Source: Pseudodesulfovibrio sediminis
Lineage (GTDB): Bacteria; Desulfobacterota; Desulfovibrionia; Desulfovibrionales; Desulfovibrionaceae
Length of the DNA stretch: 64,000 bases
NCBI RefSeq assembly: GCF_020886695.1
Contig: NZ_AP024485.1
Span: 1,435,001 to 1,499,000 of the forward strand
Direction of reading: 5' to 3'
Positions 1-9,377 of this stretch are shown in pieces (position 1 is the stretch's first letter; each line of letters opens with the position of its first letter). The position numbers and the translations under genes are program-made. The notes beneath the pieces are model-generated. The model did not search any database, was not told the DNA's origin, and saw only the letters and a list, made by a program, of their open reading frames with translations.

Positions 1-48
1 CGCATGCAGGAAAAAAGCAATGACGAACTTGAGGGAGAATCATCATGA
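1..48 (+). CDS. C-terminal tail of an upstream gene (partial)
   Basis: The frame opening at base 1 reads 15 codons and ends in TGA at 46-48, overlapping the ATG at 45 of the next gene in an ATGA arrangement. Such overlaps mark translational coupling, so this is probably the end of the preceding operon gene. The tail is hydrophilic and glutamate/serine-rich. Too little is present to assign a family. Confidence 0.5.
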   Translation, partial: RMQEKSNDELEGESS

Positions 49-641
49 CTGAGTCCAGGAAACAGTGCAAAGGAAGCGGCCGAACCTCCGGCGGACACGG
101 CCCGAGCAGTTTTTGGCTGCAAGAACCGCAATCGGTCTTCGACCACTTGGCCCTGCAAAAGGGAATGGTCTTCGTGGACGCTGGTTGCGGAGCTGGGGAC
201 TACACCCTGCATGCTTCAGCCATTCTCGGAAGCGGCGGGGTCGTCATCGCCCTGGACCAGGCCAGGCAGTCCGTTGAGTGGCTGAATTCCCGGACGCCAG
301 AGCCCGGCAAGGCGCCGATCACAGCTCTTGCCTGCGACATAACCGAGCCATTGCCCCTGCAAAGCGGAATTGCCGACGCGGCCATGCTCGGGACGGTGCT
401 GCACATCCGGCAGGTCCGCGACGGCGCCGCCGTGCTCTTCTCCGAGATGCGGCGGATTCTACGGCCCGGAGGCGTTCTGGCCGTGCTGGAGTGCAAAAAG
501 GAGGAGGCTGATTTCGGCCCACCGCTTCACTCCCGCCTGTCCCCTGACGACGTGGCCGAGCTGGTGGCGCCGCAGGGATTCAAAAAGGAATCCGATCTGC
601 TCTTGGAGCATACGAATCTGACCTGCTTCAGGGCCGGATAG
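45..641 (+). CDS. class I SAM-dependent methyltransferase
   Basis: A 198-residue protein with a Rossmann-type methyltransferase core. Motif I is VDAGCGAGDYT at about residues 44-54. An acidic residue follows in VIALDQ (about 67-72), and a later motif reads RILRPGGVLAV (about 136-146). The first 30 residues are basic and probably disordered. A GAGGGAGAA ribosome site precedes the ATG, which overlaps the stop of the upstream gene, so it is the last gene of an operon. It belongs to the small family of ArsM/UbiE-like methyltransferases, but the substrate cannot be read from the sequence. No cysteine pattern typical of arsenite methyltransferases stands out. Confidence 0.8.
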   Translation: MTESRKQCKGSGRTSGGHGPSSFWLQEPQSVFDHLALQKGMVFVDAGCGAGDYTLHASAILGSGGVVIALDQARQSVEWLNSRTPEPGKAPITALACDITEPLPLQSGIADAAMLGTVLHIRQVRDGAAVLFSEMRRILRPGGVLAVLECKKEEADFGPPLHSRLSPDDVAELVAPQGFKKESDLLLEHTNLTCFRAG

Positions 642-682
642 GCTGTTGGCCCAATAGCCGGAGAAACGCACAGTCTTTTTTT

Positions 683-710
683 TTGCACAGAATGTTAAAA
701 AGATTAACTA
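683..710 (+). promoter_or_regulatory. possible sigma-70 promoter of the RND efflux operon
   Basis: TTGCAC at 683-688 and TAACTA at 705-710 are separated by 16 nt and lie 30-60 bases ahead of the adaptor gene, whose ATG at 742 follows a GAGGGACC ribosome site. The match to consensus is modest. Confidence 0.3.
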
Positions 711-741
711 AAAATCCCTATGGGACAGATGAGGGACCAGT

Positions 742-1911
742 ATGACCATTAAACGCCTTATTGCCGTGGCTGCCGCCATATTGCTGGTGCTTTGCGCCGG
801 TGCCGGGGGCCTCTCCTTTTTCGTTTCAGCCCCCCCGGAGGATGTTGCGGCGTTGAACAAATCGGCGTTCGCTTCGATCGAGGATTCCATAAGCGCACCC
901 GTCATGCGTCCCATTCCCACGGCTGTTGCCGAGCTTGTCGGGAATGGCCGTTCCCGAATATTTCCCGGCAAAGTCCGGGGCAACCGGCGCGCCGAACTGT
1001 CGTTTTCAGTTGGAGGCAAACTGGTGGCACTCAATGCCCAGGAAGGGAGCCGTGTTCAAAAAGGGCAGGAGTTGGCCCGGCTGGACCAGCGGGACTTCAT
1101 CAACGAACGGGACGCAGCCAGGGCCAGGTTCAAACAGGCAAAGCGTAATCTGACCAAATTCCGCAGCCTCCATAAGCAACGGGTGGTGACGCAGACGCAG
1201 TTCGACGATATCCGGACCGCCTATGACATTGCCCGCGCCGACCTGCAAATCGAACAAAAAGCACTGGAAGATACAGTCCTGCGCGCTCCGTTCGACGGCG
1301 TAGTCGTCAATCGGCACATTGAAAACTTCGGCTCTATCAAAAAAGAGGAAGCAATTCTCTCCCTACAGGACATATCAGGTATCGAGGTGGTCATCCAGGT
1401 CCCGGAGCGCCTTTTGGCGCGTGACGGAACGGACGGACTGACTCAGTTACAGGTCAACTTTGACGCCGATCCGCACGGGGATCGCTGGTTCAAAGCCTTG
1501 ATACATGAATATAGCATTGAGTCGGACAAAACGACCCGAACTTATGACGTTGTCGTTGCATTGGCGGCACCCGAAGACCTGAAGGTGTTTCCGGGAATGA
1601 CAGCATCCGTGCGCGCTCTTATCGACAAGAAAAACGGCTCGTCTGAAAAGCGTGGCGCAGCAATCACTCGGATTCCGGTCGAAGCCATTTGGAACGGGAT
1701 CGACGGAAAGGCGTATGTCTGGGTGATCTCCCTACAGGGGGGCCACCCCGAAAAACGGAAGGTTGAAATAGGAGCGCTGCGAGGGGATTGCGCCGAGGTG
1801 GTTAACGGACTGGAGCCGGGATCGCATGTGGCGATCGCAGGCGTCCAATCATTACAAGAAAACGCCCTTGTCCGGCCTCAGGCCGAAGGGAAGGAAGGGT
1901 TGGACGGATGA
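742..1911 (+). CDS. RND efflux periplasmic adaptor (membrane fusion) protein
   Basis: A 389-residue HlyD/AcrA-type adaptor that bridges an inner-membrane RND pump to an outer-membrane channel. It has an N-terminal membrane anchor or signal (about residues 5-28), then a biotinyl-lipoyl half (LVALNAQEGSRVQKGQELA, about 93-111), a helical hairpin (about 120-175), the second lipoyl half (LRAPFDGVVVNRHI, about 182-195) and beta-barrel and membrane-proximal domains. The residue before Cys18 is Leu, so a lipoprotein is not supported. The stop overlaps the start of the RND pump gene by 4 nt. No outer-membrane factor gene is next to it, so a TolC-like protein elsewhere is probably used. Confidence 0.9.
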   Translation: MTIKRLIAVAAAILLVLCAGAGGLSFFVSAPPEDVAALNKSAFASIEDSISAPVMRPIPTAVAELVGNGRSRIFPGKVRGNRRAELSFSVGGKLVALNAQEGSRVQKGQELARLDQRDFINERDAARARFKQAKRNLTKFRSLHKQRVVTQTQFDDIRTAYDIARADLQIEQKALEDTVLRAPFDGVVVNRHIENFGSIKKEEAILSLQDISGIEVVIQVPERLLARDGTDGLTQLQVNFDADPHGDRWFKALIHEYSIESDKTTRTYDVVVALAAPEDLKVFPGMTASVRALIDKKNGSSEKRGAAITRIPVEAIWNGIDGKAYVWVISLQGGHPEKRKVEIGALRGDCAEVVNGLEPGSHVAIAGVQSLQENALVRPQAEGKEGLDG

Positions 1912-4900
1912 ATCTGGCCGGATATTCAATGCGGCACAAGGCCGTCATGCTGGTTCTGATGAGCCTGGTTGTCCTTGGCGGAGTTTTTTCCTACGGCAGG
2001 CTCGGGAGGCTGGAAGATCCCGAGTTCACAATCAAGGAAGCCGTCATCGCCACGCAGTATCCCGGCGCGACGGCCGCCCAGGTGGAGATCGAAGTGACCG
2101 AACCGCTGGAGACGGCGGCGCAGCAGCTCAAGCAGCTCAAGGAAGTGCGGTCCATATCCAGACCGGGCCTCTCCATCGTCTTTGCCGAGATTCAGGAGAC
2201 CTACGACAAGGAGACGCTACCCCAGGTGTGGGACGAGCTGCGCAGAAAGATCGAGCAGGCCTCGGGCTCTCTTCCTCCCGGATGTGGAATGCCGTTCGTC
2301 AATGACGACTTCGGCGACGTGTATGGCGTGTTGCTTGCGTTGACCGGAGAGGGATACTCACAGCATGAACTCCGGAAAATAGCGGAAGACCTGCGCAGAG
2401 AACTGCTGCTGTGCGACGATGTCGGCCGCATAGACTTCTGGGGGTTGCCGGACGAGGTCGTGCATGTGGATATTGATCGTTCCAAGCTGGTGCAGCTCGG
2501 CTTCCCCCCCGAAACCATCTTCAACGCCATTCAACAGAGAAATGAAATCAAAAAATCCGGAAAAGTGGCGGCCGGAAGCGAGGACGTCCGTTTCCGGGTG
2601 ACCGGAGACTATACCGATGTCGACGATCTGGCCGAGCAGCTCATCCAGGGCGGGCCGAACAACAGCATGTTACGCTTCGGGGATATCGCCACCATTGAAC
2701 GGGGATATCGGGACCCGCCCGACACGGTCATGCGCTGGAACGGTAAACCCGCCGTCGGCATCGGCATCTCAACCGTGTCCGGGGGGGACGTCATCGCAAT
2801 GGGGGATTCCATCAACTTGAAATTGAAAGAGTTGGAGAAAAGAATCCCCTACGGAGTCACGCTGCATACCATCGCCCATCAATCGGAGACGGTAAAGGAG
2901 TCGGTGCGAGGGTTCGAACTCAATCTCGCGTCCGCCGTGGCCATCGTTATCGTCCTGCTGATGATCTTCATGGGACGACGCGAAGGGTGCATTATAGGCG
3001 TGGTCCTGCTGCTCACCATACTCGCGACCTTCATCTGCATGTACGCCATGGACATCACCCTGCAGCGCATTTCCCTGGGAGCCCTGGTCATCGCCCTTGG
3101 AATGCTGGTGGACAACGCCATCGTCATCGCCGAGGGGATCGCCATCAAGATACGAGGAGGGATGGATGCGACCTCGGCAGCCGAACGCACCGTTCAAGAA
3201 TCCCAGTGGCCACTGCTCGGAGCCACAGGCATCGCCATCTTGGCTTTTGCGGCCATCACCCTGTCCAAGGACATGACCGGCGAATGGCTGAAGAGCCTGT
3301 TTCAGGTAATCTGCCTGTCGCTCAGCCTGAGCTGGGTATTCGCCGTGACCGTCACACCGTACCTGTGCGCCACATACCTCAAGGGCAAGGACGGAGAAAC
3401 GGGACAAGAGCATACAAAATTCATCAAAGGATACCGGCATATTGTCGGGAAATGCATCGACCACCGGTGGCTGACGTTGGCCTTGGTCATGACCACCCTG
3501 ATGATCGCAATGTGGGGGTTCCGATTTGTCAGACAGGACTTCATGCCCGACATGAACCGTTCGCAAATGACGCTGGATGTCTGGATGCCGGAAGGATCAC
3601 TCATATCCCGCACCACCGACGAACTGGCAGAAATCGACGCCTACGTCCGGTCCCTGGACGGCGTGGAGGACGTGGCCATGTTCGTGGGTCAGGGACCGTT
3701 GCGCTTCCTGCTGACCTATGAACCGCAAATGCCGGACAGCGCCTATGGGCAACTCATCATCAGCGTGGACGATTATACCAGGATACCGAGTTTGCGCGCC
3801 CACCTAACGGGCTATCTGGAGACGCGCCACCCGAGAGTCATCTCCAGCGTCGACGCCTTCAAGCTCGGTCCCGGCGGCGGCGCGGTGGTCGCGCGGCTGA
3901 GCGGGCCGGATGCCAACGAACTCCGGGAATTGGCCCTGAAGGTCAAGATGGTGATGTGGGAGAACGAAAATACGCGAAGCGTGCGAACCGATTGGGGAGA
4001 GCCAGTGAAGGTCCTTTCCGTGAAGATGGCCGAGGAACGAGCCAGGGAGCTCGGCGTCTCCCGGACCGAGGTTTCCCAGGCCCTGAACATGAACTTTTCA
4101 GGAGGCACTGCCGGGATGTACCGCCAGGACGACGACCTCCTGCCCATCGTCTTGCGGCCGCCGCGCGAGCAGCGTAGCGGCATCGAAAATGTCGACAATG
4201 TCCACGTCTGGAGCAAAACGCAAAAACGCTGGATACCACTTGGGCAGGTGACCGACGGCAACGCCGTCCGCTGGGAAGTTCCGGTCATCCATCGCCTGAA
4301 CCGGATGCGCGTCCTTCGCGTTTTTGCCAAGCAGAGGACAGGCACGACAGACGGCCTCCTCCGACAGTTGAAGGACCCCATAGAGCGCATCGCCCTGCCC
4401 GAAGGCTATACGCTGGAATGGGGTGGCGAGCACGAGGAGCAGGTCGAGGCCAACACCAAGCTCATGGCCAACGTGCCAATCGCGTTTACCGCCATGTTTC
4501 TTATCTCGGTCATGCTCTTCAACACCCTGCGCCATCCGGTGATCATCTTCCTCGGGCTGCCGTTGGCCAACATCGGCGTCGTCGCCGGGATGCTTATAGC
4601 GAACAAGCCGTTTGGATTCATGGCCATGCTGGGCTTTCTCAGCCTGTCCGGCATGCTGATCAAAAACGAAATTGTGCTGCTCGATCAAATCAACATAGAA
4701 AGGAACAAGGGCAAAAAGGATTTCCCCGCCGTCATAGACGCGGCGGCCAGCCGTGTGCGCCCGGTGAGCATGGCCGCGTTCACAACGGTTCTGGGCATGA
4801 TGCCGCTGCTCTGGGACGCCTTTTTCGCTCCCATGGCGGTCACTATCATGGGCGGCCTGACGTTCGCGACCTTCTTGACCCTGGTGGTCGTTCCGATGCT

Positions 4901-5021
4901 CTACTGCACGATCTTCGGAGTCCACCGAATTGAGCGGACACGCAAGTTCAGGAGGCTCCGCCTTCCATTCCGCAGGGTTGGTAGGAGTAACGTCCAAACT
5001 TTGACTCCGCCTAATGACTGA
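1908..5021 (+). CDS. RND-family efflux permease (AcrB/MexK-like)
   Basis: A 1037-residue proton-driven inner-membrane pump, normal length for the HAE-RND family. An N-terminal transmembrane helix is followed by the first periplasmic porter loop (from about residue 30), helices 2-6 (about 340-500) with the proton-relay stretch LGMLVDNAIVIAEG in TM4, a long second loop and six C-terminal helices. The relay has D-N where AcrB has D-D, which is common in some subfamilies. It is coupled to the adaptor gene by a 4-nt overlap. The substrate is unknown; the methyltransferase upstream is not clearly part of the unit. Confidence 0.9.
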   Translation: MNLAGYSMRHKAVMLVLMSLVVLGGVFSYGRLGRLEDPEFTIKEAVIATQYPGATAAQVEIEVTEPLETAAQQLKQLKEVRSISRPGLSIVFAEIQETYDKETLPQVWDELRRKIEQASGSLPPGCGMPFVNDDFGDVYGVLLALTGEGYSQHELRKIAEDLRRELLLCDDVGRIDFWGLPDEVVHVDIDRSKLVQLGFPPETIFNAIQQRNEIKKSGKVAAGSEDVRFRVTGDYTDVDDLAEQLIQGGPNNSMLRFGDIATIERGYRDPPDTVMRWNGKPAVGIGISTVSGGDVIAMGDSINLKLKELEKRIPYGVTLHTIAHQSETVKESVRGFELNLASAVAIVIVLLMIFMGRREGCIIGVVLLLTILATFICMYAMDITLQRISLGALVIALGMLVDNAIVIAEGIAIKIRGGMDATSAAERTVQESQWPLLGATGIAILAFAAITLSKDMTGEWLKSLFQVICLSLSLSWVFAVTVTPYLCATYLKGKDGETGQEHTKFIKGYRHIVGKCIDHRWLTLALVMTTLMIAMWGFRFVRQDFMPDMNRSQMTLDVWMPEGSLISRTTDELAEIDAYVRSLDGVEDVAMFVGQGPLRFLLTYEPQMPDSAYGQLIISVDDYTRIPSLRAHLTGYLETRHPRVISSVDAFKLGPGGGAVVARLSGPDANELRELALKVKMVMWENENTRSVRTDWGEPVKVLSVKMAEERARELGVSRTEVSQALNMNFSGGTAGMYRQDDDLLPIVLRPPREQRSGIENVDNVHVWSKTQKRWIPLGQVTDGNAVRWEVPVIHRLNRMRVLRVFAKQRTGTTDGLLRQLKDPIERIALPEGYTLEWGGEHEEQVEANTKLMANVPIAFTAMFLISVMLFNTLRHPVIIFLGLPLANIGVVAGMLIANKPFGFMAMLGFLSLSGMLIKNEIVLLDQINIERNKGKKDFPAVIDAAASRVRPVSMAAFTTVLGMMPLLWDAFFAPMAVTIMGGLTFATFLTLVVVPMLYCTIFGVHRIERTRKFRRLRLPFRRVGRSNVQTLTPPND

Positions 5022-5192
5022 CGGGAGCAAGAAAGGAGTGGATTCACTTTATCGGACCACTGAGCGGCGTTTTTAGAGTGAACAGCATAACGAGCTACGC
5101 CGTCTTGCGAGGCCAACCCAGAGGGGGGTACCCCTGCCCCCCTCCTGCCCAAGTTACTTTCCATCAACCCGATTTCTTTTGTATATTCCACT
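5022..5192. other. intergenic sequence with duplicated tRNA-flank motif
   Basis: No gene is visible. The stretch contains GGACCACTGAGCGGCGTTTT at 5056-5075, which recurs at 54297-54316 in front of another tRNA-Ala fragment. A shortened GCGGCGTTTTT occurs near 52035 before a third. This shows that more than the tRNA end was duplicated. Confidence 0.6.
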
Positions 5193-5224
5193 AAAAAAGG
5201 CTTAGAAGGAAAACCTTCTAAGCC
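5193..5224 (-). terminator. terminator hairpin downstream of tRNA-Ala fragment 1
   Basis: A perfect 11-bp stem (GGCTTAGAAGG at 5199-5209, CCTTCTAAGCC at 5214-5224) with an AAAA loop is preceded on the plus strand by six A, which makes a T-run on the minus strand. It sits 10 bases beyond the CCA end of the tRNA fragment, as expected for a tRNA terminator. Near-identical copies lie at 52114-52139 and 54398-54423. Confidence 0.8.
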
Positions 5225-5234
5225 GTTATAATCT

Positions 5235-5284
5235 TGGTGGAGCTGGAGAGAATCGAACCCACGACCTCTTGAATGCCATTCAAG
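5235..5284 (-). repeat. tRNA-Ala(GGC) 3'-half fragment 1 (att-like site)
   Basis: Read on the minus strand this is an anticodon stem-loop (CTTGA / ATGGCAT / TCAAG, anticodon GGC), variable region, T-arm and CAGCTCC-A-CCA end. The 5' half is absent or heavily decayed. It contains the 14-nt core CTCTTGAATGCCAT (5266-5279) shared by all copies here. Partial tRNA 3' ends are typical attL/attR products of tyrosine recombinases. It marks the change from the GC-rich RND genes to the lower-GC secretion operon. Confidence 0.75.
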
Positions 5285-5405
5285 GGCATCTTCGTCACAA
5301 AAACCACGTTAACCACCTATAATAAAGACGAGTATTCGCTTTGCTTCACCTGATGAGTCACATAACAATTCCTATCCGTGACTTGATATTTTGCGCACCC
5401 AGAGT
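5285..5405. other. intergenic spacer, possibly decayed tRNA 5' half
   Basis: On the minus strand the segment TATAGGTGGTTAACGTGG faintly resembles a tRNA D-arm and resembles the sequence at the equivalent position of fragment 3 (TATAGCTGATTTAGTGG). No gene or strong signal is otherwise visible. Confidence 0.3.
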
Positions 5406-6740
5406 TCATCGCTCTCTAAAAGATTGCACTAAAGAAAGGTAAATGGGTTTCATAAAGTAGCCAATAAGCGTCTTTTCACCTGTTTTAATGTCGGCCTGCA
5501 CAGTCATTCCAGGAAGAATCAGGTGCTTCGTAGTCCCGCTTTCCAGATGCTTGGATTCAAGAGTAACGATTCCTTTGTAGTAAACCCTTCCTTTTGCATC
5601 AATAATCGTGGTCGGAGAAATATCCGTAAGCGTCCCCTTCATACCGCCATACCTGGCGTAATCATATGCAGTGAGCTTAACTGTTACAGATTGACCTTCT
5701 TGGATATGCCCCACGTCACGAGATGAGATTTGAACTTCCGCAACAAGCGACTCCCCCATTGGAACCAACTCAAGGACCGTTTCTCCCGGTTTTATAACTT
5801 CGCCGGACGAGTTGATCTGAAGGTTGTGTACAACGCCATCTTCCGGAGCTTTAATGGAGAGTTGAAACACATCCATTTCATAGCGTTTGACCACCTCCAG
5901 GACTTCCGATGATTCGGCCTCAATCGTTGCGAGTTCCGCCATCCAGTTCTCAAGAGCATCTTCTTTCAGTTTTACGAGCCGATTTTTACTTTCCGTTAAC
6001 TTCTCACGGACCTGAATACGACGAACAGGGATCTGATTAAGATACTCCTGAACCTGTAGGAACTGACGCTTGATACCAAAAAACTCTGTCTTACCAATCA
6101 GTTCTCGCTTGAACAAGGATTCGTAAGTTTCATACTCCTCCTTCATCAATTGATACTGCTGGCGAAGAGTTTTCTCTCGGTTTTTGAGTTCCTTAAGCTC
6201 TGCCTCATATTGATTGATCTGGTTATTCAGGATGGCGCGTGTCACTTCCATTGATTGCATTTTCTGCCCATGAAGCCGTGTTTGCTGACCTGCCAACTCA
6301 GCATACTTTGGATCAACATTTGAATAATCCGGCTTTCTTCCATCAATGAGAGCCTGCAATCGCTCCTTGCGCAAAATCAATGATGCATTCCGAACCAAGT
6401 GCTGATCCAGATTAGAGACTGAAATTGTCGGGTCCATTATGATGAGATCCTGTCCTCTTTTTACAGCCTCCCCTTCACGCACGAGTATATCCAAGATAAC
6501 TCCACCATCTTCACTCTGAACTTTTTTCACATGCCCCGAAGGGATAATCTTGCCAGAAGTCATCGCGACTTCATCTATTTGGGTGATGGATGCCCAGGTA
6601 ATGAATGCGGCGATAACCAATGTCAGAGTCAGAATGACATATCGGATCAAACGCGGAACGCCAGTCTCTTCCAAAAGCAGCGCCTGAGAAAGGTGCATTG
6701 ATTTGCGTCTGTCGATGCGAATTTTGTTGGTAGGGCTCAT
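5406..6740 (-). CDS. type I secretion adaptor, HlyD family
   Basis: A 444-residue membrane fusion protein of a type I secretion system. One transmembrane helix (about residues 32-50) is followed by a lipoyl motif (GGVILDILVREGEAVKRGQD, about 78-97), a long coiled-coil hairpin (about 150-290), the second lipoyl half (IKAPEDGVVHNLQINS, about 310-325) and a C-terminal beta-barrel domain. The ATG at 6740 is chosen because the family N-terminus begins there; the open frame continues upstream but overlaps the ABC gene. It lies 13 bases after the ABC gene and is last in the operon. No outer-membrane TolC-like gene is adjacent. Confidence 0.88.
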   Translation of the reverse strand: MSPTNKIRIDRRKSMHLSQALLLEETGVPRLIRYVILTLTLVIAAFITWASITQIDEVAMTSGKIIPSGHVKKVQSEDGGVILDILVREGEAVKRGQDLIIMDPTISVSNLDQHLVRNASLILRKERLQALIDGRKPDYSNVDPKYAELAGQQTRLHGQKMQSMEVTRAILNNQINQYEAELKELKNREKTLRQQYQLMKEEYETYESLFKRELIGKTEFFGIKRQFLQVQEYLNQIPVRRIQVREKLTESKNRLVKLKEDALENWMAELATIEAESSEVLEVVKRYEMDVFQLSIKAPEDGVVHNLQINSSGEVIKPGETVLELVPMGESLVAEVQISSRDVGHIQEGQSVTVKLTAYDYARYGGMKGTLTDISPTTIIDAKGRVYYKGIVTLESKHLESGTTKHLILPGMTVQADIKTGEKTLIGYFMKPIYLSLVQSFRER

Positions 6741-6753
6741 ACTATGATCCTTC

Positions 6754-8868
6754 TCAGCATTTATATTCTTCGGGGAGATCGGGCAGGATATCTTTCGGTG
6801 CGCCAAATTTACGCACACGGCCCTTTTCCATCCAAAGAATCTTGTCTGCGACAGAGAGATAAGCCGCATGGTTGGTGACGGTGACAATTGTTGCATTACC
6901 GCGCAACTCCTCCAACATATCAAGGAAGACATCACGCTCATCAAAATTCGGGCGCTCCATGGCTTCATCCAGAAGCAACAAAGGAACTGAACGGACCAAT
7001 GTCCGAGCCAGATTGAGTTTCTTCAGAAACGCCACTGGCATCATTTTCATCTGGTAATCCCCTATGCGGGTATGGATGCCTTCGGGTAGAGCTTCCACTT
7101 CATCAAGAACTCCGGCACGAAGACAGGCATCTATCAACTCTCCTTCTGGTGCCATAGGATTGATAAGGCGTAGATTCTGGGCAATGGTTCCATAAAAGAA
7201 TTGCGGGGTCTGCGGCGCGTAGCCCACAGACCTGCGTAAGGTAAGCGGGTCCATTTGACGTAAGCTTATATTGCTCAAAGTGATACGACCGGCTTGAGGA
7301 CGATACAATCCCATGAGAAGTTTGAGGATTGTGGATTTGCCCGCACCATCGTGTCCTGCAATAGCGAGCACCTCTCCATGCTTCACGGAGAAAGAGACAC
7401 CAAGCAATGCGGGATAAGCATCAGACATATAACGAATGGAAACCTGAGAAAACGCGAGATCACCACGCAACTCTCTATTTAAAGTAAGTTGTGACTCTGT
7501 AAGCTGTTCGATATCCAAGGCCATAAGACGATCAATCTGTTTGACGGACTTGTTGATCCGCTCCACCTGAAGCATAACCACGAAGCCCGACCGCAGGGGA
7601 GCCAGGATGCGCCAAATCAATATCATGCAGGCCACCAAGGCACCCATGGTCATCTCATTGTTGATAACCCCAGTCACTGACATGGCCATGGTTGAGACGC
7701 CCGCCCCCATGATCAAAGTGTTGGTCAGAGCATTGATTTGTGAAGCGAGTTGGCTTGAATGATAGGCATTGGCCGCACATTCTGCGGAAAGCTGGCGATA
7801 CCGATTCTCCCACATCACCGGGGTACTGGTCAGTTTGATGGCGCGCATTTTTGTAAGCATTTCCATCACCAGCTCCTGACGTGCCGAACCGGACTTCGCC
7901 ATCATTTCATTGGAATTCTTAACCAGCGGCAGATAGATAGCTGCCAGAACAGCAAAAAGCAGAATTGCGATGAGTGGTACCATAATGACCGTCCCACCAA
8001 GAAACCACATGGCAGCAATCAAAATGATGATAAAAGGTATTTCCAACAATGCAACGAAGGCCTGCCCCGAAAAGAAATCACGCACAGTATCAAAATCTTT
8101 AATACGAGATGCCTGGGAGCCAATAGAGGCTGATTCGGTATAGGCTGGTGGCATGTAAAGGATGCGCCGAAAAACTTCATTGCCCACGATGTTCCCCAGC
8201 CGTGCTCCAATAAAACTCAAGATACCGGAGCGAATAAGCCGCAACCCGAAATCGCTAAGGATAAAGACAAGAACGCCGACAACAATATACGCCAGAGTAA
8301 TATTGTTCTCAAAAAACGGCATCTGGTCATATATGGTCATAACAAACAAGGGCAGGGTCAGAGCAAGGAGACTCAGTAAAAAAGAGATAAACAAGCTCTG
8401 TTGCAACGGTTTTGTGAAGCGCCGAATGACCTTGCTGAACCACTTGGTCTGTTTGCGGTGCAACGAATGACCTCTCGTGTCCACTTGAGCAAAGAAAAAT
8501 GCCGTCCCCTTGCGAGAGTCCGGGCTGATCTCGTTGTAAGATTCAGTGTCTGCATCAAATACGAGAATGGTGTTGCCATCGCCCTTGGACAGCACCATGG
8601 CTTTCCCTTCGTCGTCGATGAACAAGCAAGGGAACATGCGCACATCAAGATGATTGAGACGGATGTCCATGGACCGACTGCCAAATTTAAGATTTGCCAT
8701 GACATTGAGCAAGTCGGACAGATCGACAACATCCATGAGATGGGGCATTGCTTCGGCCAAATGCACATCACTGCCACGCCAGCCCAAAGCATCCAGCAAG
8801 GGAGGGATGCAGGGTGCAAGGCCGCCTGGCAGCCGAAATTCAGTAGAGACTGACGGTTGTACCATCAC
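6754..8868 (-). CDS. type I secretion ABC transporter (LssB/LapB-like) with degenerate signature motif
   Basis: A 704-residue exporter. Residues 1-130 form a C39-like domain without a clear catalytic Cys/His pair, as in RTX and adhesin exporters. Transmembrane helices span about 155-430 and the nucleotide-binding domain about 470-700. Walker A is canonical (GHDGAGKS, 505-512), as are the Q-loop (Q553) and Walker B (LLLLDE, 630-635). The ABC signature LSGGQ is replaced by MPVAF (about 610-614), and the switch-His position reads N-H (666-667). It overlaps the hemerythrin gene by 4 nt. It probably pairs with the second ABC protein at 9368-11062. Confidence 0.85.
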   Translation of the reverse strand: MMVQPSVSTEFRLPGGLAPCIPPLLDALGWRGSDVHLAEAMPHLMDVVDLSDLLNVMANLKFGSRSMDIRLNHLDVRMFPCLFIDDEGKAMVLSKGDGNTILVFDADTESYNEISPDSRKGTAFFFAQVDTRGHSLHRKQTKWFSKVIRRFTKPLQQSLFISFLLSLLALTLPLFVMTIYDQMPFFENNITLAYIVVGVLVFILSDFGLRLIRSGILSFIGARLGNIVGNEVFRRILYMPPAYTESASIGSQASRIKDFDTVRDFFSGQAFVALLEIPFIIILIAAMWFLGGTVIMVPLIAILLFAVLAAIYLPLVKNSNEMMAKSGSARQELVMEMLTKMRAIKLTSTPVMWENRYRQLSAECAANAYHSSQLASQINALTNTLIMGAGVSTMAMSVTGVINNEMTMGALVACMILIWRILAPLRSGFVVMLQVERINKSVKQIDRLMALDIEQLTESQLTLNRELRGDLAFSQVSIRYMSDAYPALLGVSFSVKHGEVLAIAGHDGAGKSTILKLLMGLYRPQAGRITLSNISLRQMDPLTLRRSVGYAPQTPQFFYGTIAQNLRLINPMAPEGELIDACLRAGVLDEVEALPEGIHTRIGDYQMKMMPVAFLKKLNLARTLVRSVPLLLLDEAMERPNFDERDVFLDMLEELRGNATIVTVTNHAAYLSVADKILWMEKGRVRKFGAPKDILPDLPEEYKC

Positions 8869-9377
8869 TTAACCAGCCGCATATTATCATTTTTGCCCAG
8901 AACAAACGTCTTGTAATCAACAACATTGATATGATTAACCCACCAGTCCAAAATAGAGAGTTTGAGACCGGAGACCATCTGCAGACGTCCCCTCTTAAAA
9001 TCGCTGTAATGGTCTTCGATCATGCCGAGAAACATGGCATGTTGCTCAAGATGCTCTTGGAGCATGGGACTTTCCATCTTGCGCATGATCCGTTTTTCAC
9101 GGTTGAAATGAATCTCAGCATAATCAAGCAAGTGTTCAAATATTTCCGCGCCCCGATGCAGATTGTCGAATGAAACATCACGGTTATTCAATGCCTGAAT
9201 GATTAGATTAAGATCGAGCGCGTATTGGGTGAACTTACGATGGTCTTCGTCCACGGCATGAATACCTATGGTCTGAACAATACCCGAGACATCTCCCCAT
9301 ATTCTGGCGGACTGGAGCACCCACCGAGTCCAGGCGAGTTCGTGTTTGGAGTCATCCTTGCTCTTGGTTAAAAGCAT
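8865..9377 (-). CDS. bacteriohemerythrin-like protein inside the secretion operon
   Basis: A 170-residue protein with a four-helix hemerythrin domain that binds a non-heme di-iron or O2 centre. Ligand-type motifs visible are H-x3-D-H near residue 45 (HAVDEDHRKF), the helix HLLDYAEIHFNREKRIM with H-x3-E spacing, EQHAMFLGMIEDH, and a terminal WWVNHINVVD block. The first 40 residues precede the domain. The start overlaps the upstream ABC gene (ATG within its last codons) and the end overlaps the next ABC gene, so it is translated as part of the secretion operon. A hemerythrin between two secretion ATPase genes is unusual. A role in oxygen sensing or protection of secretion is inference only. Confidence 0.85.
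   Translation of the reverse strand: MLLTKSKDDSKHELAWTRWVLQSARIWGDVSGIVQTIGIHAVDEDHRKFTQYALDLNLIIQALNNRDVSFDNLHRGAEIFEHLLDYAEIHFNREKRIMRKMESPMLQEHLEQHAMFLGMIEDHYSDFKRGRLQMVSGLKLSILDWWVNHINVVDYKTFVLGKNDNMRLVK

Noticed and set aside
2769..3566. Long antisense open frames inside the RND pump gene (also 4098-5030 and 39940-41655)
   Set aside because: They lie opposite strongly supported genes in GC-rich DNA, where antisense frames stay open by codon bias. Their translations are low-complexity and match no family.
6741..6968. Longer HlyD adaptor starting at 6968
   Set aside because: The added 76 residues overlap the ABC ATPase coding region in another frame and do not resemble an adaptor N-terminus.
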